Shown: positions 8,812 to 16,076, counted from the stretch's first letter. The stretch: 64,000 nucleotides of DNA from Chitinophaga jiangningensis (GCF_900142605.1 NZ_FRBL01000006.1:558001-622000), one strand, 5' to 3'. A program made the numbers and translations. The notes: generated by a model not told the origin, from the letters alone.

Positions 8812-11571
8812 ATAAGTAAAAAGCGCTTACATACCATATGTACTTTACTCAGGCAGCTGATTTTATGCAGCTGCCTGGCCTGTTATTTTCATGCCGCTGC
8901 GCAGTGCCCCGACCGGCAAACGATTATGCAGGCAGTAATAGCCGTGGAGCAAAGCACGGTGGATAACAATAGTAAGCTGCACCAGCTCGACTCACTTCTG
9001 ACAATACAAAAACGTTGCTATAAAGCAAAGGATAGTGTGTATGCCCGTATCGTTCACCGGATGGGGAATATTTATCACCTGGAACAATCCTGGGATAACG
9101 CCATCGCCTACACGAAGGATGCCATCGCTGTGAATACTTCCGCCAAAGACCGGCAGGAGCCATTTCTGGTAAACAGCTACTTTAACCTGGGATTATTTTA
9201 TGATAAGCTGTATCTCCATGAGGAGTCTTATCATTATTTTGATAGCTGTATTTTATTAGGTATCCGCTTTCCGGAGAAGACCGCTATCGCCCTGCTGGCG
9301 TTTGAGCGATCGGCTTTTTCACTGTACAACAGCGGGCAGTACCAACAGGCAAAAAATATTTCCGAGCTGGGTTTCAGGGTGGCGCACAGTATCCGGGATA
9401 CGTTGTCAGAAATTGCGCTCCTGGCACAAAAGGCACAGGCTATGGTGGCGCTGGATGATACGGCAGCCGCAGGCGTAATTCGTCAGGCCATCGGGATGTT
9501 GTCCCCTAATACGGCGGAGGTTTATAAAATAGTTTGTTACACCGTATATGCAGCGGTATGTGGAAAACTCAGGAAGGAACAGGAGGCCGTGAAATGGTAC
9601 CGGCAGGTGATGCGATGGAATGAAGCATCGGAGCGCTGGAGCGATTGCGCGAGAAATACCCTTGACCTGGGTAACTTCTACCTGGATATACACCAGCCTG
9701 CGCTAGCCATGCAATGCTACCGGCAGGGCATTCAGTTTGCCCTGAAATCGGCCGACCCCTATGTACTCGCAGGTGTGTACAATAATATTGGTTCCGCATG
9801 CTGGAACCTTAAAAAATACCACGAAGCCCTGGCCAATTACCAGAAGGGACTTACCACACTGCCGATCAATTTTAAAGATTCAGCTATTACGGCAAATCCT
9901 GGCTATGAACTGTTGCGGCATGTTAATAATAACTATTTCGTATATACGCTGTTGAGCAATAAGGCGGAATCATTACTGGAAATTTACCGTAAAACAGGTG
10001 AACAACACTGGGGAAAAGTGGCGTTGCAAACTTATATGATTGCTGATTTGGCGGTGGACCTCATGCGTTGGAAGCAGTATGGAGAACCTACCCAACTGTA
10101 CTGGCGTAACCGTACCCGTAAGATGTACGCCCAGGCGATAGAAACCAGTTACCTGCTGCACGATCCCAACGCTGCCTGCCATTTTTTTGAGAAGAGTCGC
10201 GCCGTATTGCTGAACGATAAACTGAATGAGTTAGGTGCCCGCAGGTTGTTGCCGGCGGCCGCCGCAGCAGAAGAGCAGCAGTTACGTATACGGATAAACG
10301 CTGTGCAGCAGCAATTGGAGCGCGAGCCGGCAGATACGGCTGCCTATGAACAGGCGTCGCGCAGGTTGTTTCAGGAACAAAAGAGTCTGGAACGTTTTAT
10401 TGCCGGCCTGGAGCGGCAGCATCCCGGTTACTACAGGTATAAGTATGACACCAGTGCCGCTACGCCTGCGTTGATCCGTAAACGCGTACTGGCCGCGGAT
10501 CAGGAGCTGATCAGCTATTTTATGGCCGATAGTTTTGCCTATGTGTTGCAGGTAACAGCGCGGGGGGCACGTCTGCATAGATTACCTTATGTGAAACAGG
10601 AGGTAGAGGCATTGCTGGAAGCGTTGGACCAGCCTGTGTTTACCACGCAGGCGTATAACCGTTACCGTGATTTATCGTATAGTATCTATAAGCAGTTGTT
10701 TGCGCCCATTCAACCCCATAGCAGCAGGGTCATTATTTCCGGCGATGAGTATTTTATCCCCTTTGATGCTTTGCTCACGGACCGGGATGTACACAACAGT
10801 TATTTATTGCGGAAGCATGCATTCAGCTATACTTATGCTGCTGGCTCATTGTTGAAGCAGAAGCCTCCAACGGAACGGGCAGTTTATCCATTCCTTGGTA
10901 TTGCGCCGGAGGAGTACGCTGCAAATATGGAATTGCAGCCCTTGCCCGGGGCAGCTGCTTCTGTTGGCAGGATCAGAAAGGATTACAGGAAGGGGAGGGT
11001 GCTAACAGGCGAAAATGCGGACAGGAATAATTTTCTGGAGCAGTTGCCCCGTAGCAGTGTGGTGCAGTTATACACCCATGCCAGTGCGGCGGGCATGGAG
11101 CCGGTGCTTTTCCTGGCGGATACCAGCCTGCGTTTGCCGGAAATAGGGTTGTTGGAAGATACGGTGACCGCGCTGATCATCCTCTCGTCCTGCGAGTCAG
11201 GCAGGGGGAAGCTGGCCAGGGGAGAAGGTGTGCTGAGCCTGGGCAGAGGGTTTAGTATGGCAGGCATTCCGGCGGTGATTACCGCGCTGTGGAAAATTGA
11301 TAACAAAGCTACTTATGAACTGACTGAAAAACTGCACGAGGCGCTTGCCCGTGGAGTGCCCAAGGATGTGGCTTTGCAGCAGGCAAAGCTCCATTATCTG
11401 GATGCGCAGGGGCGGGACCGGCAGCTGCCTTATTACTGGGCATCCAGTGTGTTGATAGGGGATACAGCGGCTGTGAAGCCGCAGGCTGATAAAGGTTTTC
11501 CCTATGGCTATGTCCTGATTGGCTTGTTTTTCGCGGTGCTGGTGGTGGTGCTGCTGCGAAGATATTTTTAA
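8812..11571 (+). CDS. Exported TPR-CHAT caspase-like protease, C-terminally membrane anchored
   Basis: The first ATG in this frame is 8926, but the frame is open back to 8809. The added 38 codons encode basic SKKRLH, a hydrophobic core LLRQLILCSCLACYF and HAAAQC, a textbook signal peptide. The best-placed initiator is an ATA at 8812, a rare start, chosen for this reason. TPR-like repeats follow (FLVNSYFNLGLFYDKL, LAGVYNNIGSACWNL). The CHAT domain holds His in VVQLYTHASAAG and Cys in LSSCESGRGKLARGEG (11077 and 11191). A final helix (YVLIGLFFAVLVVVLL) precedes RRYF. CHAT domains are C14-like cysteine proteases. Predicted layout: TPR-CHAT body in the periplasm. Confidence 0.85.
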   Translation: MSKKRLHTICTLLRQLILCSCLACYFHAAAQCPDRQTIMQAVIAVEQSTVDNNSKLHQLDSLLTIQKRCYKAKDSVYARIVHRMGNIYHLEQSWDNAIAYTKDAIAVNTSAKDRQEPFLVNSYFNLGLFYDKLYLHEESYHYFDSCILLGIRFPEKTAIALLAFERSAFSLYNSGQYQQAKNISELGFRVAHSIRDTLSEIALLAQKAQAMVALDDTAAAGVIRQAIGMLSPNTAEVYKIVCYTVYAAVCGKLRKEQEAVKWYRQVMRWNEASERWSDCARNTLDLGNFYLDIHQPALAMQCYRQGIQFALKSADPYVLAGVYNNIGSACWNLKKYHEALANYQKGLTTLPINFKDSAITANPGYELLRHVNNNYFVYTLLSNKAESLLEIYRKTGEQHWGKVALQTYMIADLAVDLMRWKQYGEPTQLYWRNRTRKMYAQAIETSYLLHDPNAACHFFEKSRAVLLNDKLNELGARRLLPAAAAAEEQQLRIRINAVQQQLEREPADTAAYEQASRRLFQEQKSLERFIAGLERQHPGYYRYKYDTSAATPALIRKRVLAADQELISYFMADSFAYVLQVTARGARLHRLPYVKQEVEALLEALDQPVFTTQAYNRYRDLSYSIYKQLFAPIQPHSSRVIISGDEYFIPFDALLTDRDVHNSYLLRKHAFSYTYAAGSLLKQKPPTERAVYPFLGIAPEEYAANMELQPLPGAAASVGRIRKDYRKGRVLTGENADRNNFLEQLPRSSVVQLYTHASAAGMEPVLFLADTSLRLPEIGLLEDTVTALIILSSCESGRGKLARGEGVLSLGRGFSMAGIPAVITALWKIDNKATYELTEKLHEALARGVPKDVALQQAKLHYLDAQGRDRQLPYYWASSVLIGDTAAVKPQADKGFPYGYVLIGLFFAVLVVVLLRRYF

Positions 11572-11648
11572 AATTTTGTTTCCCCGGGAGATGTTAATGC
11601 CGACCAATAAGGTGGTGAATTTATTTCAACACCCCAAATTATACTACA

Positions 11649-12161
11649 ATGGCAAATCAAGATTTCTCCCCTAAATCTGCCATACTGGAAACAGTAGCTC
11701 ACAACTTCGTTAATGGTGGATTTACTGCTATGCGTATGGATCCGGAGCCTACTCCCTGGACCATCGAATATGTGATACGCAAATATGGAACGCTGGGCCT
11801 TGCGGCGCTGCATAACCCCGCGATATGGGATGTGATTATCCCTCATGGTCCGGTGCAGCAGGCTGGTGCTTCCAAAGAATTGTTTGCAAAGGCCATGGCT
11901 ACGGAAGCTGTTGCCCATGCGAAAGCGCTGGGAACAGGTGCCGATGCTAAGTTTATGACTGAGTTCACAGATGAACTTTGTCCCCGTAAGGTGACCCCAA
12001 AAATTCCGCCTAAGCCTAAAGGCCCCTTTGATGAAACGGTGCTGTTTGTAATGGGCAGGGAGTTAAAAGTTGCAGCAGCGGGCATGGCCAAGAGTGAGTT
12101 GAAATCCTCCCTGGATGCCGCAGCACAACGATTTTTTGACACAGCCACTGCTGTTGGCTAA
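11649..12161 (+). CDS. Hypothetical protein next to the CHAT protease
   Basis: This 170-residue protein has no signal peptide and no membrane segment. I do not recognise a domain. It is rich in Ala, Lys and Pro, with a proline-lysine linker (KVTPKIPPKPKGPFDE, about residues 117-132) joining an N-terminal part that contains TPWTIEYVIRKYGTLGLAALH to a helical, Ala-rich C-terminus. It begins 77 bases after the CHAT gene with no terminator between them and could be co-transcribed. A linker of this kind between two folded parts would suit a cleavage substrate, but that is speculation. Confidence 0.7.
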   Translation: MANQDFSPKSAILETVAHNFVNGGFTAMRMDPEPTPWTIEYVIRKYGTLGLAALHNPAIWDVIIPHGPVQQAGASKELFAKAMATEAVAHAKALGTGADAKFMTEFTDELCPRKVTPKIPPKPKGPFDETVLFVMGRELKVAAAGMAKSELKSSLDAAAQRFFDTATAVG

Positions 12162-12185
12162 GGTTCACACCTAAATTTAATCCTC

Positions 12186-12728
12186 ATGAAAAAGCTTTTG
12201 AGCATGGCCATATTATTGGCAGCGATAATCATGTTTGCCGCCTGTAAGGATGGCGATACGGGTCCTGCAGGCCCTCCGGGTACAGCCAATGTGCAGTATT
12301 CCGATTGGCAGAATACTACCAAATGGACGGGATCTTCGTCCTCTACCGGGGCTGGTAAAAACACTTTTTATTTTGATATCGCGGAAGCCAGGGTAACGCA
12401 GGAAATTGTTGATAAGGGCTCCGTGTTGGTATTTATGCAGTTTGTGGCAGATCCTGACAGTGCTGGCATTATAAAGCAATTGCCCAGCATCTATTACAAT
12501 ATTGGGAGTGCTTCAACGCAGTATCGTTTTCAGCATGGCATATTTCCGGGTAAGATCCGGATTATATGTGATGTAATTCCAAACGGGATTCCGGCTACTA
12601 CCAACAAAGTAAGGTATGTTATTATTCCCGGTGGTGTAAATGTAAATGCCACGGCCAGGGCGGTGGCACCAGATTACAGCCGGATGAGTTATGAAGAGAT
12701 ATGCCGGCTATATCATTTGCAGCCGTAA
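12186..12728 (+). CDS. Lipoprotein with a short collagen-like segment
   Basis: This 180-residue protein has a lipoprotein signal (MKKLLSMAILLAAIIMFAAC, lipidated Cys at 20). The collagen-like stretch DTGPAGPPGTANV comes directly after it, then a beta-rich domain of about 140 residues. Such GPAGPPG lipoproteins are widespread in Chitinophagaceae and related families, where their role is mostly unknown. Downstream, a 16-base copy of its 3' end (ATCATTTGCAGCCGTA) recurs near 12800. It is the last gene of the plus-strand group starting at 6080 and faces the convergent HtrA-fusion gene. Confidence 0.8.
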   Translation: MKKLLSMAILLAAIIMFAACKDGDTGPAGPPGTANVQYSDWQNTTKWTGSSSSTGAGKNTFYFDIAEARVTQEIVDKGSVLVFMQFVADPDSAGIIKQLPSIYYNIGSASTQYRFQHGIFPGKIRIICDVIPNGIPATTNKVRYVIIPGGVNVNATARAVAPDYSRMSYEEICRLYHLQP

Positions 12729-13036
12729 TGTATGCTTTAATCAGCGGCTATTGAGCAGGGGATATTTCACCTGCTTATAGTAAAAAAGCTATTAGCTTAA
12801 TCATTTGCAGCCGTATCCGTTTAAACGGAGGCCAGGCCGCAACTGTTATAGTGAGGCAGGATATACGGAGCACCTGCTGTAACCGTACATCACGTGCAGG
12901 GATTGTAATGCACTTAGCTAAAATTCAACTGTGTAACAATGTTGCTTTAAAGAAAAACTTCCCTGTGTAATAACGGAAAGGTCCTGCACCGTTGCAGGAC
13001 CTTTCCGTTATTTTTCATTTCTCAGTTATGCGTTTG
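12729..13036. other. Convergent intergenic region
   Basis: This gap holds a short duplication of the 3' end of the preceding gene (copy near 12800), a weak hairpin around 12758-12780, and a strong bidirectional terminator at 12972-13015. I see no convincing gene or RNA. Confidence 0.5.
12972..13015. terminator. Bidirectional intrinsic terminator
   Basis: A perfect 17-bp stem (12972-12988 with 12993-13009, loop CCGT) is followed by ATTTTT on the plus strand and by TTACACAG on the minus strand. It separates the convergent lipoprotein and HtrA-fusion genes. Confidence 0.9.
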
Positions 13037-14131
13037 TTAGTTGTAGACCTTTACCAGGTATACAAATTCCTGTACTTTTTTGATCTGGTCTACGCGGTTC
13101 ATTCCTTCGAGTTTGCTCTTATGCGCCCATTCTTTTTTGGATTGTTTGTCTTTCGGCATTTCATCCAGGAGGCGTTTCAGGTGAGCTGATTTCACGGCGA
13201 AGGCGATACCGTCGGAGGTGGTTTGTTTGCCGGTGATGATACCTACGATATCCCCTTTGGTATCCAGTAATGGTCCGCCGCTGTTGCCAGGATTAACCGG
13301 GATGGATACCTGGTAGGCGGTGGTGTCGCCGTTGAAGCCGGTTTTAGCGGAAATATAGCCTTTACCGTAAACGATTTCATCTCTTGGGTATCCCATGGTA
13401 AATACTTCTTCGCCGAGGGTGATACTTTGTGGTTTGAGTGCGTATGGCAATGGCTGGCTTTTAAAGGTGCTGTCGGCAATTTTGAGAACGGCCAGATCGC
13501 TGGAGATGTCTTCAAATACGCTAACAGCCTTATAGGCGTCGCCTTTGGTATTTTGAACGTAGATAGAGTCAGCACCTGCCACTACGTGGAGATTGGTAAC
13601 GATGTAACCGTTGCCGGAAACGGCGAAACCTGTACCTCCGTAAGTACCTGGGTTGAGCGGTGCTTTATTCTTGTCTTTAATATCGTTGATGAGGGCATTT
13701 TGCGAGCGCTGGATATTGTTCAGCACACGTCTAACGTCTTCATACTGTGCGGTGGATTTGTTGCGGCTGCTGTTTTGAATGATGGCGATGGTAGACAGTG
13801 AGGTCACCAATGCAATACAGGCGGCGGCTGCCAGGTTGGCGATGGTGCGGCGGCGTATCCGGGCACGTTTTTCGGCCTGGGTAGCTTCCTGCACGGTGGT
13901 ACGGATGGCTGGCATGTCCAGTTGCTGGTGAATGCGGTCCATCTGTGCCTGGAGATCTTTACGTTTGCCGAGGTGGTCAAGTTCCTGTACAAGGAGCTGG
14001 TGTTCTTCCACCTGGCGGTTGATTTGTGGATTGGATCTACGCAATTCATCAAAGGCAGCCTTCTCCTGCACCGTCATCTCCCCTTCCAGGTAACGCTCTA
14101 TTTCACTGATGAGAAACATATCTTCTTTCAT
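13037..14131 (-). CDS. Anti-sigma-like membrane protein fused to an HtrA-type serine protease
   Basis: This 364-residue fusion has three parts. Residues 1-90 are a cytoplasmic helical segment like Bacteroidota anti-sigma N-termini (EIERYLEGEMTVQEKAAFDE). One membrane helix lies at about 97-118. Residues 160-310 are a trypsin-like S1C (DegP/HtrA) domain with His182 in VTNLHVVAG, Asp212 in SSDLAVLKI and Ser284 in NPGNSGGPLLD. No PDZ domain is visible after the protease. The partner sigma gene lies 9 bases upstream on the same strand. Inference: an envelope sensor whose own periplasmic protease domain controls release of the sigma factor, a layout different from separate RseA and DegS. Confidence 0.87.
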   Translation of the reverse strand: MKEDMFLISEIERYLEGEMTVQEKAAFDELRRSNPQINRQVEEHQLLVQELDHLGKRKDLQAQMDRIHQQLDMPAIRTTVQEATQAEKRARIRRRTIANLAAAACIALVTSLSTIAIIQNSSRNKSTAQYEDVRRVLNNIQRSQNALINDIKDKNKAPLNPGTYGGTGFAVSGNGYIVTNLHVVAGADSIYVQNTKGDAYKAVSVFEDISSDLAVLKIADSTFKSQPLPYALKPQSITLGEEVFTMGYPRDEIVYGKGYISAKTGFNGDTTAYQVSIPVNPGNSGGPLLDTKGDIVGIITGKQTTSDGIAFAVKSAHLKRLLDEMPKDKQSKKEWAHKSKLEGMNRVDQIKKVQEFVYLVKVYN

Positions 14132-14140
14132 GGCTGCTGC

Positions 14141-14716
14141 TTATAATGATGTATTGTATTTATCGAAAAACATTTTTTTGAGTCGCATGAGGCACTTGTA
14201 CTTTTGGTTTTTGGCGTTTTCCGAGCTGGTATAGCCAAATTTTTCTGCTATTTCCTGCATGGAATGTTTGTGCAGGTAATAATCTTCCAAAATTGTTTTG
14301 CATGGTTGCCCCAGGCTGTCCATAGCTTTTTCCATAATCCGGAACTGTTCGTCTTTGGCCTCGTGGTCGTCTACAATCTCTTCGGCGGGTATGATTTCCT
14401 CCAATTCCGTGGGGAGGGCGTACATACCGTGATTACTTTGCAGTTTTTTGAGCCAGAGGTGGCGGCAAACAGAGTACAGGAAAGTTTTTAGGCGGCTGGT
14501 GAGTGTAAAGTCTCCTTTACAAGCCTTCTCATATAATATAATGATGGCTTCCTGGAATACATCTTTGGCGTCGTCTTCGGTCCCATTATGCTGTAAAATC
14601 ATGCGTAAAACAACCGGAAAATTATCTGAATAGATGATTTCCAATGACTTACCATCACTTCTTGCCAATCCCAGCAATAAATCCCTGTCTTTTGCTATGT
14701 CTTGAATTTGCTTCAC
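14141..14716 (-). CDS. ECF-type RNA polymerase sigma factor
   Basis: This 191-residue sigma factor shows region 2 at about residues 25-100 (GTEDDAKDVFQEAIIILYEKA, LKTFLYSVCRHLWLKK). Region 4 lies at about 125-185, with CKTILEDYYLHKHSMQEIAE and the recognition helix YTSSENAKNQKYKCL. An acidic linker (EEIIPAEEIVDDHEAKDE) joins them. The anti-sigma/HtrA fusion follows 9 bases downstream, so the pair is an operon. Upstream, a long inverted repeat (14741-14788) separates it from a divergent small lipoprotein gene and may carry the autoregulated promoters. Confidence 0.92.
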   Translation of the reverse strand: MKQIQDIAKDRDLLLGLARSDGKSLEIIYSDNFPVVLRMILQHNGTEDDAKDVFQEAIIILYEKACKGDFTLTSRLKTFLYSVCRHLWLKKLQSNHGMYALPTELEEIIPAEEIVDDHEAKDEQFRIMEKAMDSLGQPCKTILEDYYLHKHSMQEIAEKFGYTSSENAKNQKYKCLMRLKKMFFDKYNTSL

Positions 14717-14740
14717 TCTTAATACAATTAAAAGGCGTTT

Positions 14741-14788
14741 GGTAACCCAAAGTACCGAAAAAAAAATTTTTTAAAACATTGGGTTACC
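14741..14788. promoter_or_regulatory. Inverted repeat in a divergent promoter region
   Basis: The arms GGTAACCCAAAGT (14741-14753) and ACATTGGGTTACC (14776-14788) are complementary at 12 of 13 positions, around an A/T-only centre. A partial third copy (GGGTGATCC) follows near 14793. The position, between an ECF sigma operon and a divergent lipoprotein gene, suits a pair of sigma-dependent promoter elements or an operator. Function is inferred. Confidence 0.55.
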
Positions 14789-14848
14789 TTTTGGGTGATC
14801 CCGGTATAAAGGTTAAATCATTCAAAAAACATCCTAAATTATTGTACG

Positions 14849-15082
14849 ATGAAGAACGTAATCAAATTTGGTTTCCTGGTTGCCGCTTTCGGTATTTTCG
14901 CAGTTGCTTGTGGTGGTAACGCTGAGCAGAAAGCTGTAGATTCTACTGCTACTGAAGCTACTCAAGCTATCGACTCTGCTGCTAACGCTGCAAACGCTGC
15001 TGTTAACGCTACTGCTGATTCTGCTAAAGCTGCTGTAGATTCAGCTGCTGCTGCTGCAGTTGATACTGCTGCAAAACACTAA
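14849..15082 (+). CDS. Small alanine-rich lipoprotein
   Basis: This 77-residue protein has a lipobox (FAVACGG, Cys at about 21). The mature part is almost wholly Ala, Asp, Ser, Thr, Asn and Val in an amphipathic helical pattern (AIDSAANAANAAVNATADSA), similar in style to Lpp-like or LEA-like helices. Alanine is encoded mostly by GCT, unlike the GCC/GCG-rich neighbours, which suggests strong expression. It is transcribed divergently from the ECF sigma operon and is followed by a strong terminator. Likely a stress-related envelope lipoprotein (inference). Confidence 0.82.
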   Translation: MKNVIKFGFLVAAFGIFAVACGGNAEQKAVDSTATEATQAIDSAANAANAAVNATADSAKAAVDSAAAAAVDTAAKH

Positions 15083-15108
15083 TTTGCAACACAACGCATA
15101 TTATAATG

Positions 15109-15139
15109 AACCGCTCCGGGATACCGGGGCGGTTTTTTT
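15109..15139 (+). terminator. Intrinsic terminator
   Basis: An 11-bp stem (15109-15119 with 15124-15134, one G-T wobble, loop GATA) runs into seven T, 27 bases after the lipoprotein stop. Confidence 0.92.
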
Positions 15140-15270
15140 ATGGGTAAAACTGAATTTATCTCCGGAGCTATTTTTGTTTTCAATTGCTATATTTTATGCA
15201 ATTTTTCAATAGTTGTATAATTTTATGCAATTGTCATTAATTTGCTTTTATCATTTACCCAATAGCCCAT

Positions 15271-15573
15271 TTGTCAGTAATAATGCTTTGTTGGAGTGTG
15301 GTTTTTGAAAAATTTCCTCCCTTGAATGCACACTCAAATTTTTATCACTCGAGTCAATACTGGATTTTGGGTGCAGCAATTTATTTCCTCACATTCCCGT
15401 CTTCAATAGTAGTTGGCCAGGCAACGAGGAAATGGGCGAACCAATTGTTGGATCAATCTACCGCAACACCAAATCCATCCGGTGGCTTGCTCAATGCAGG
15501 CATGTACATTAGTAAGTATGTTGTTGGCATTTTCGGTAGCCATACTGCTCAAACAAATACCCGGACTATTTAA
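15271..15573 (+). pseudogene. Possible remnant of a membrane protein gene
   Basis: This 100-codon frame lacks a convincing start. Its second half (WILGAAIYFLTFPSSIVVG, then GGLLNAGMYI) resembles, from memory, the C-terminal helix and conserved NAG-x-x-IG turn of DUF3307-type membrane proteins, but the expected continuation is missing. It is read here as a decayed fragment. It lies in a gap upstream of the aromatic operon leader. Alternative: non-coding sequence with a chance frame. Confidence 0.3.
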
Positions 15574-15681
15574 TTTATCCCCTACTTTACCCTTTCCAAC
15601 CCCCTCCGGTTTTCTATTTATTAGATTTTATTCAATAAATAATGCTTGTTGTTGAAATAATTGTATTTTTCGCTTAAAGGT

Positions 15682-15712
15682 ATTGGATAATTAAAATCCA
15701 GTTGTATTTTTG
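15682..15712 (+). promoter_or_regulatory. Bacteroidota-type promoter of the aromatic operon
   Basis: A -33 element ATTG (15682-15685), 19 bases, then TATTTTTG (15705-15712), matching TAnnTTTG. Transcription would begin around 15719, just before the first leader peptide at 15732. Confidence 0.65.
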
Positions 15713-15731
15713 TTTCACAATTCAAAAAGAA

Positions 15732-15791
15732 ATGACTTCACAGACGACTTTCGGTTTTTTTGGCTTTTATTATTTCTGGTACCAGGAATAG
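15732..15791 (+). CDS. Aromatic leader peptide 1 (19 aa, Phe/Tyr/Trp-rich)
   Basis: The short frame ATG..TAG encodes MTSQTTFGFFGFYYFWYQE. It has five Phe, three Tyr and one Trp in the last 13 residues, far beyond chance for a random frame. It begins about 13 bases after the predicted transcript start. Its stop codon (15789-15791) abuts the segment GGGAGGTC, which can pair with the 5' arm of the downstream terminator. This is the layout of a ribosome-mediated attenuator sensing charged aromatic tRNAs, upstream of the Phe/Tyr biosynthetic operon. Confidence 0.85.
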   Translation: MTSQTTFGFFGFYYFWYQE

Positions 15792-15862
15792 GGAGGTCGT
15801 TTGTAAACTAAGATAAAAGAAACTACAAAAAAGGCCTCCCGCGAAACGGGGGGCCTTTTTAA
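15791..15862 (+). promoter_or_regulatory. Attenuator 1: antiterminator and terminator
   Basis: The terminator stem is 15828-15841 with 15847-15860 (14 bp, one wobble, loop CGAAA) and ends in five T. The segment 15791-15798 (GGGAGGTC) pairs with 15833-15840 (GGCCTCCC), which excludes the terminator. A ribosome stalled on the Phe/Tyr codons leaves 15791-15798 free, so the antiterminator forms. A ribosome reaching the stop covers it, so the terminator forms. Confidence 0.85.
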
Positions 15863-15881
15863 TTTTAGCAATAAAGATTTT

Positions 15882-15962
15882 ATGTCAAAATTCACAACGT
15901 ACTTTTTTTATTATTTCTCTTACTTCTTTTATGCGAAGAAGCCGGGGACTCGTTTGCAATAA
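15882..15962 (+). CDS. Aromatic leader peptide 2 (26 aa, Phe/Tyr-rich)
   Basis: A second short frame encodes a 26-residue peptide beginning MSKFTTYFFYYFSYFFY and ending AKKPGTRLQ. It has six Phe and five Tyr within residues 4-17. It starts 20 bases after the first attenuator's T-tract and is followed by its own terminator before pheA. The aromatic codons end near 15932, about 12 bases before a segment able to pair with the next terminator arm. It lacks Trp, so if both leaders work, the second should respond to Phe and Tyr only. Confidence 0.85.
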   Translation: MSKFTTYFFYYFSYFFYAKKPGTRLQ

Positions 15963-16021
15963 TCGAACTTACATATAACAAGTTTAAAGCAAAGGGTCCC
16001 GTTGTCGGGGCCCTTTCTGTT
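15945..16021 (+). promoter_or_regulatory. Attenuator 2: antiterminator and terminator
   Basis: The terminator stem is 15991-16001 with 16006-16016 (11 bp, one wobble, loop TTGT), followed by CTGTTTC. The segment 15945-15951 (GGGACTC), inside the end of leader 2, pairs over 7 bp with 15994-16000 (GGGTCCC) and would exclude it. The T-tract is weaker than that of attenuator 1. pheA starts 56 bases later. Confidence 0.78.
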
Positions 16022-16076
16022 TCAGGTAACTAGTTGCTACAACAACTAAAAAAATATAAAAATCAATTCATTAAAC

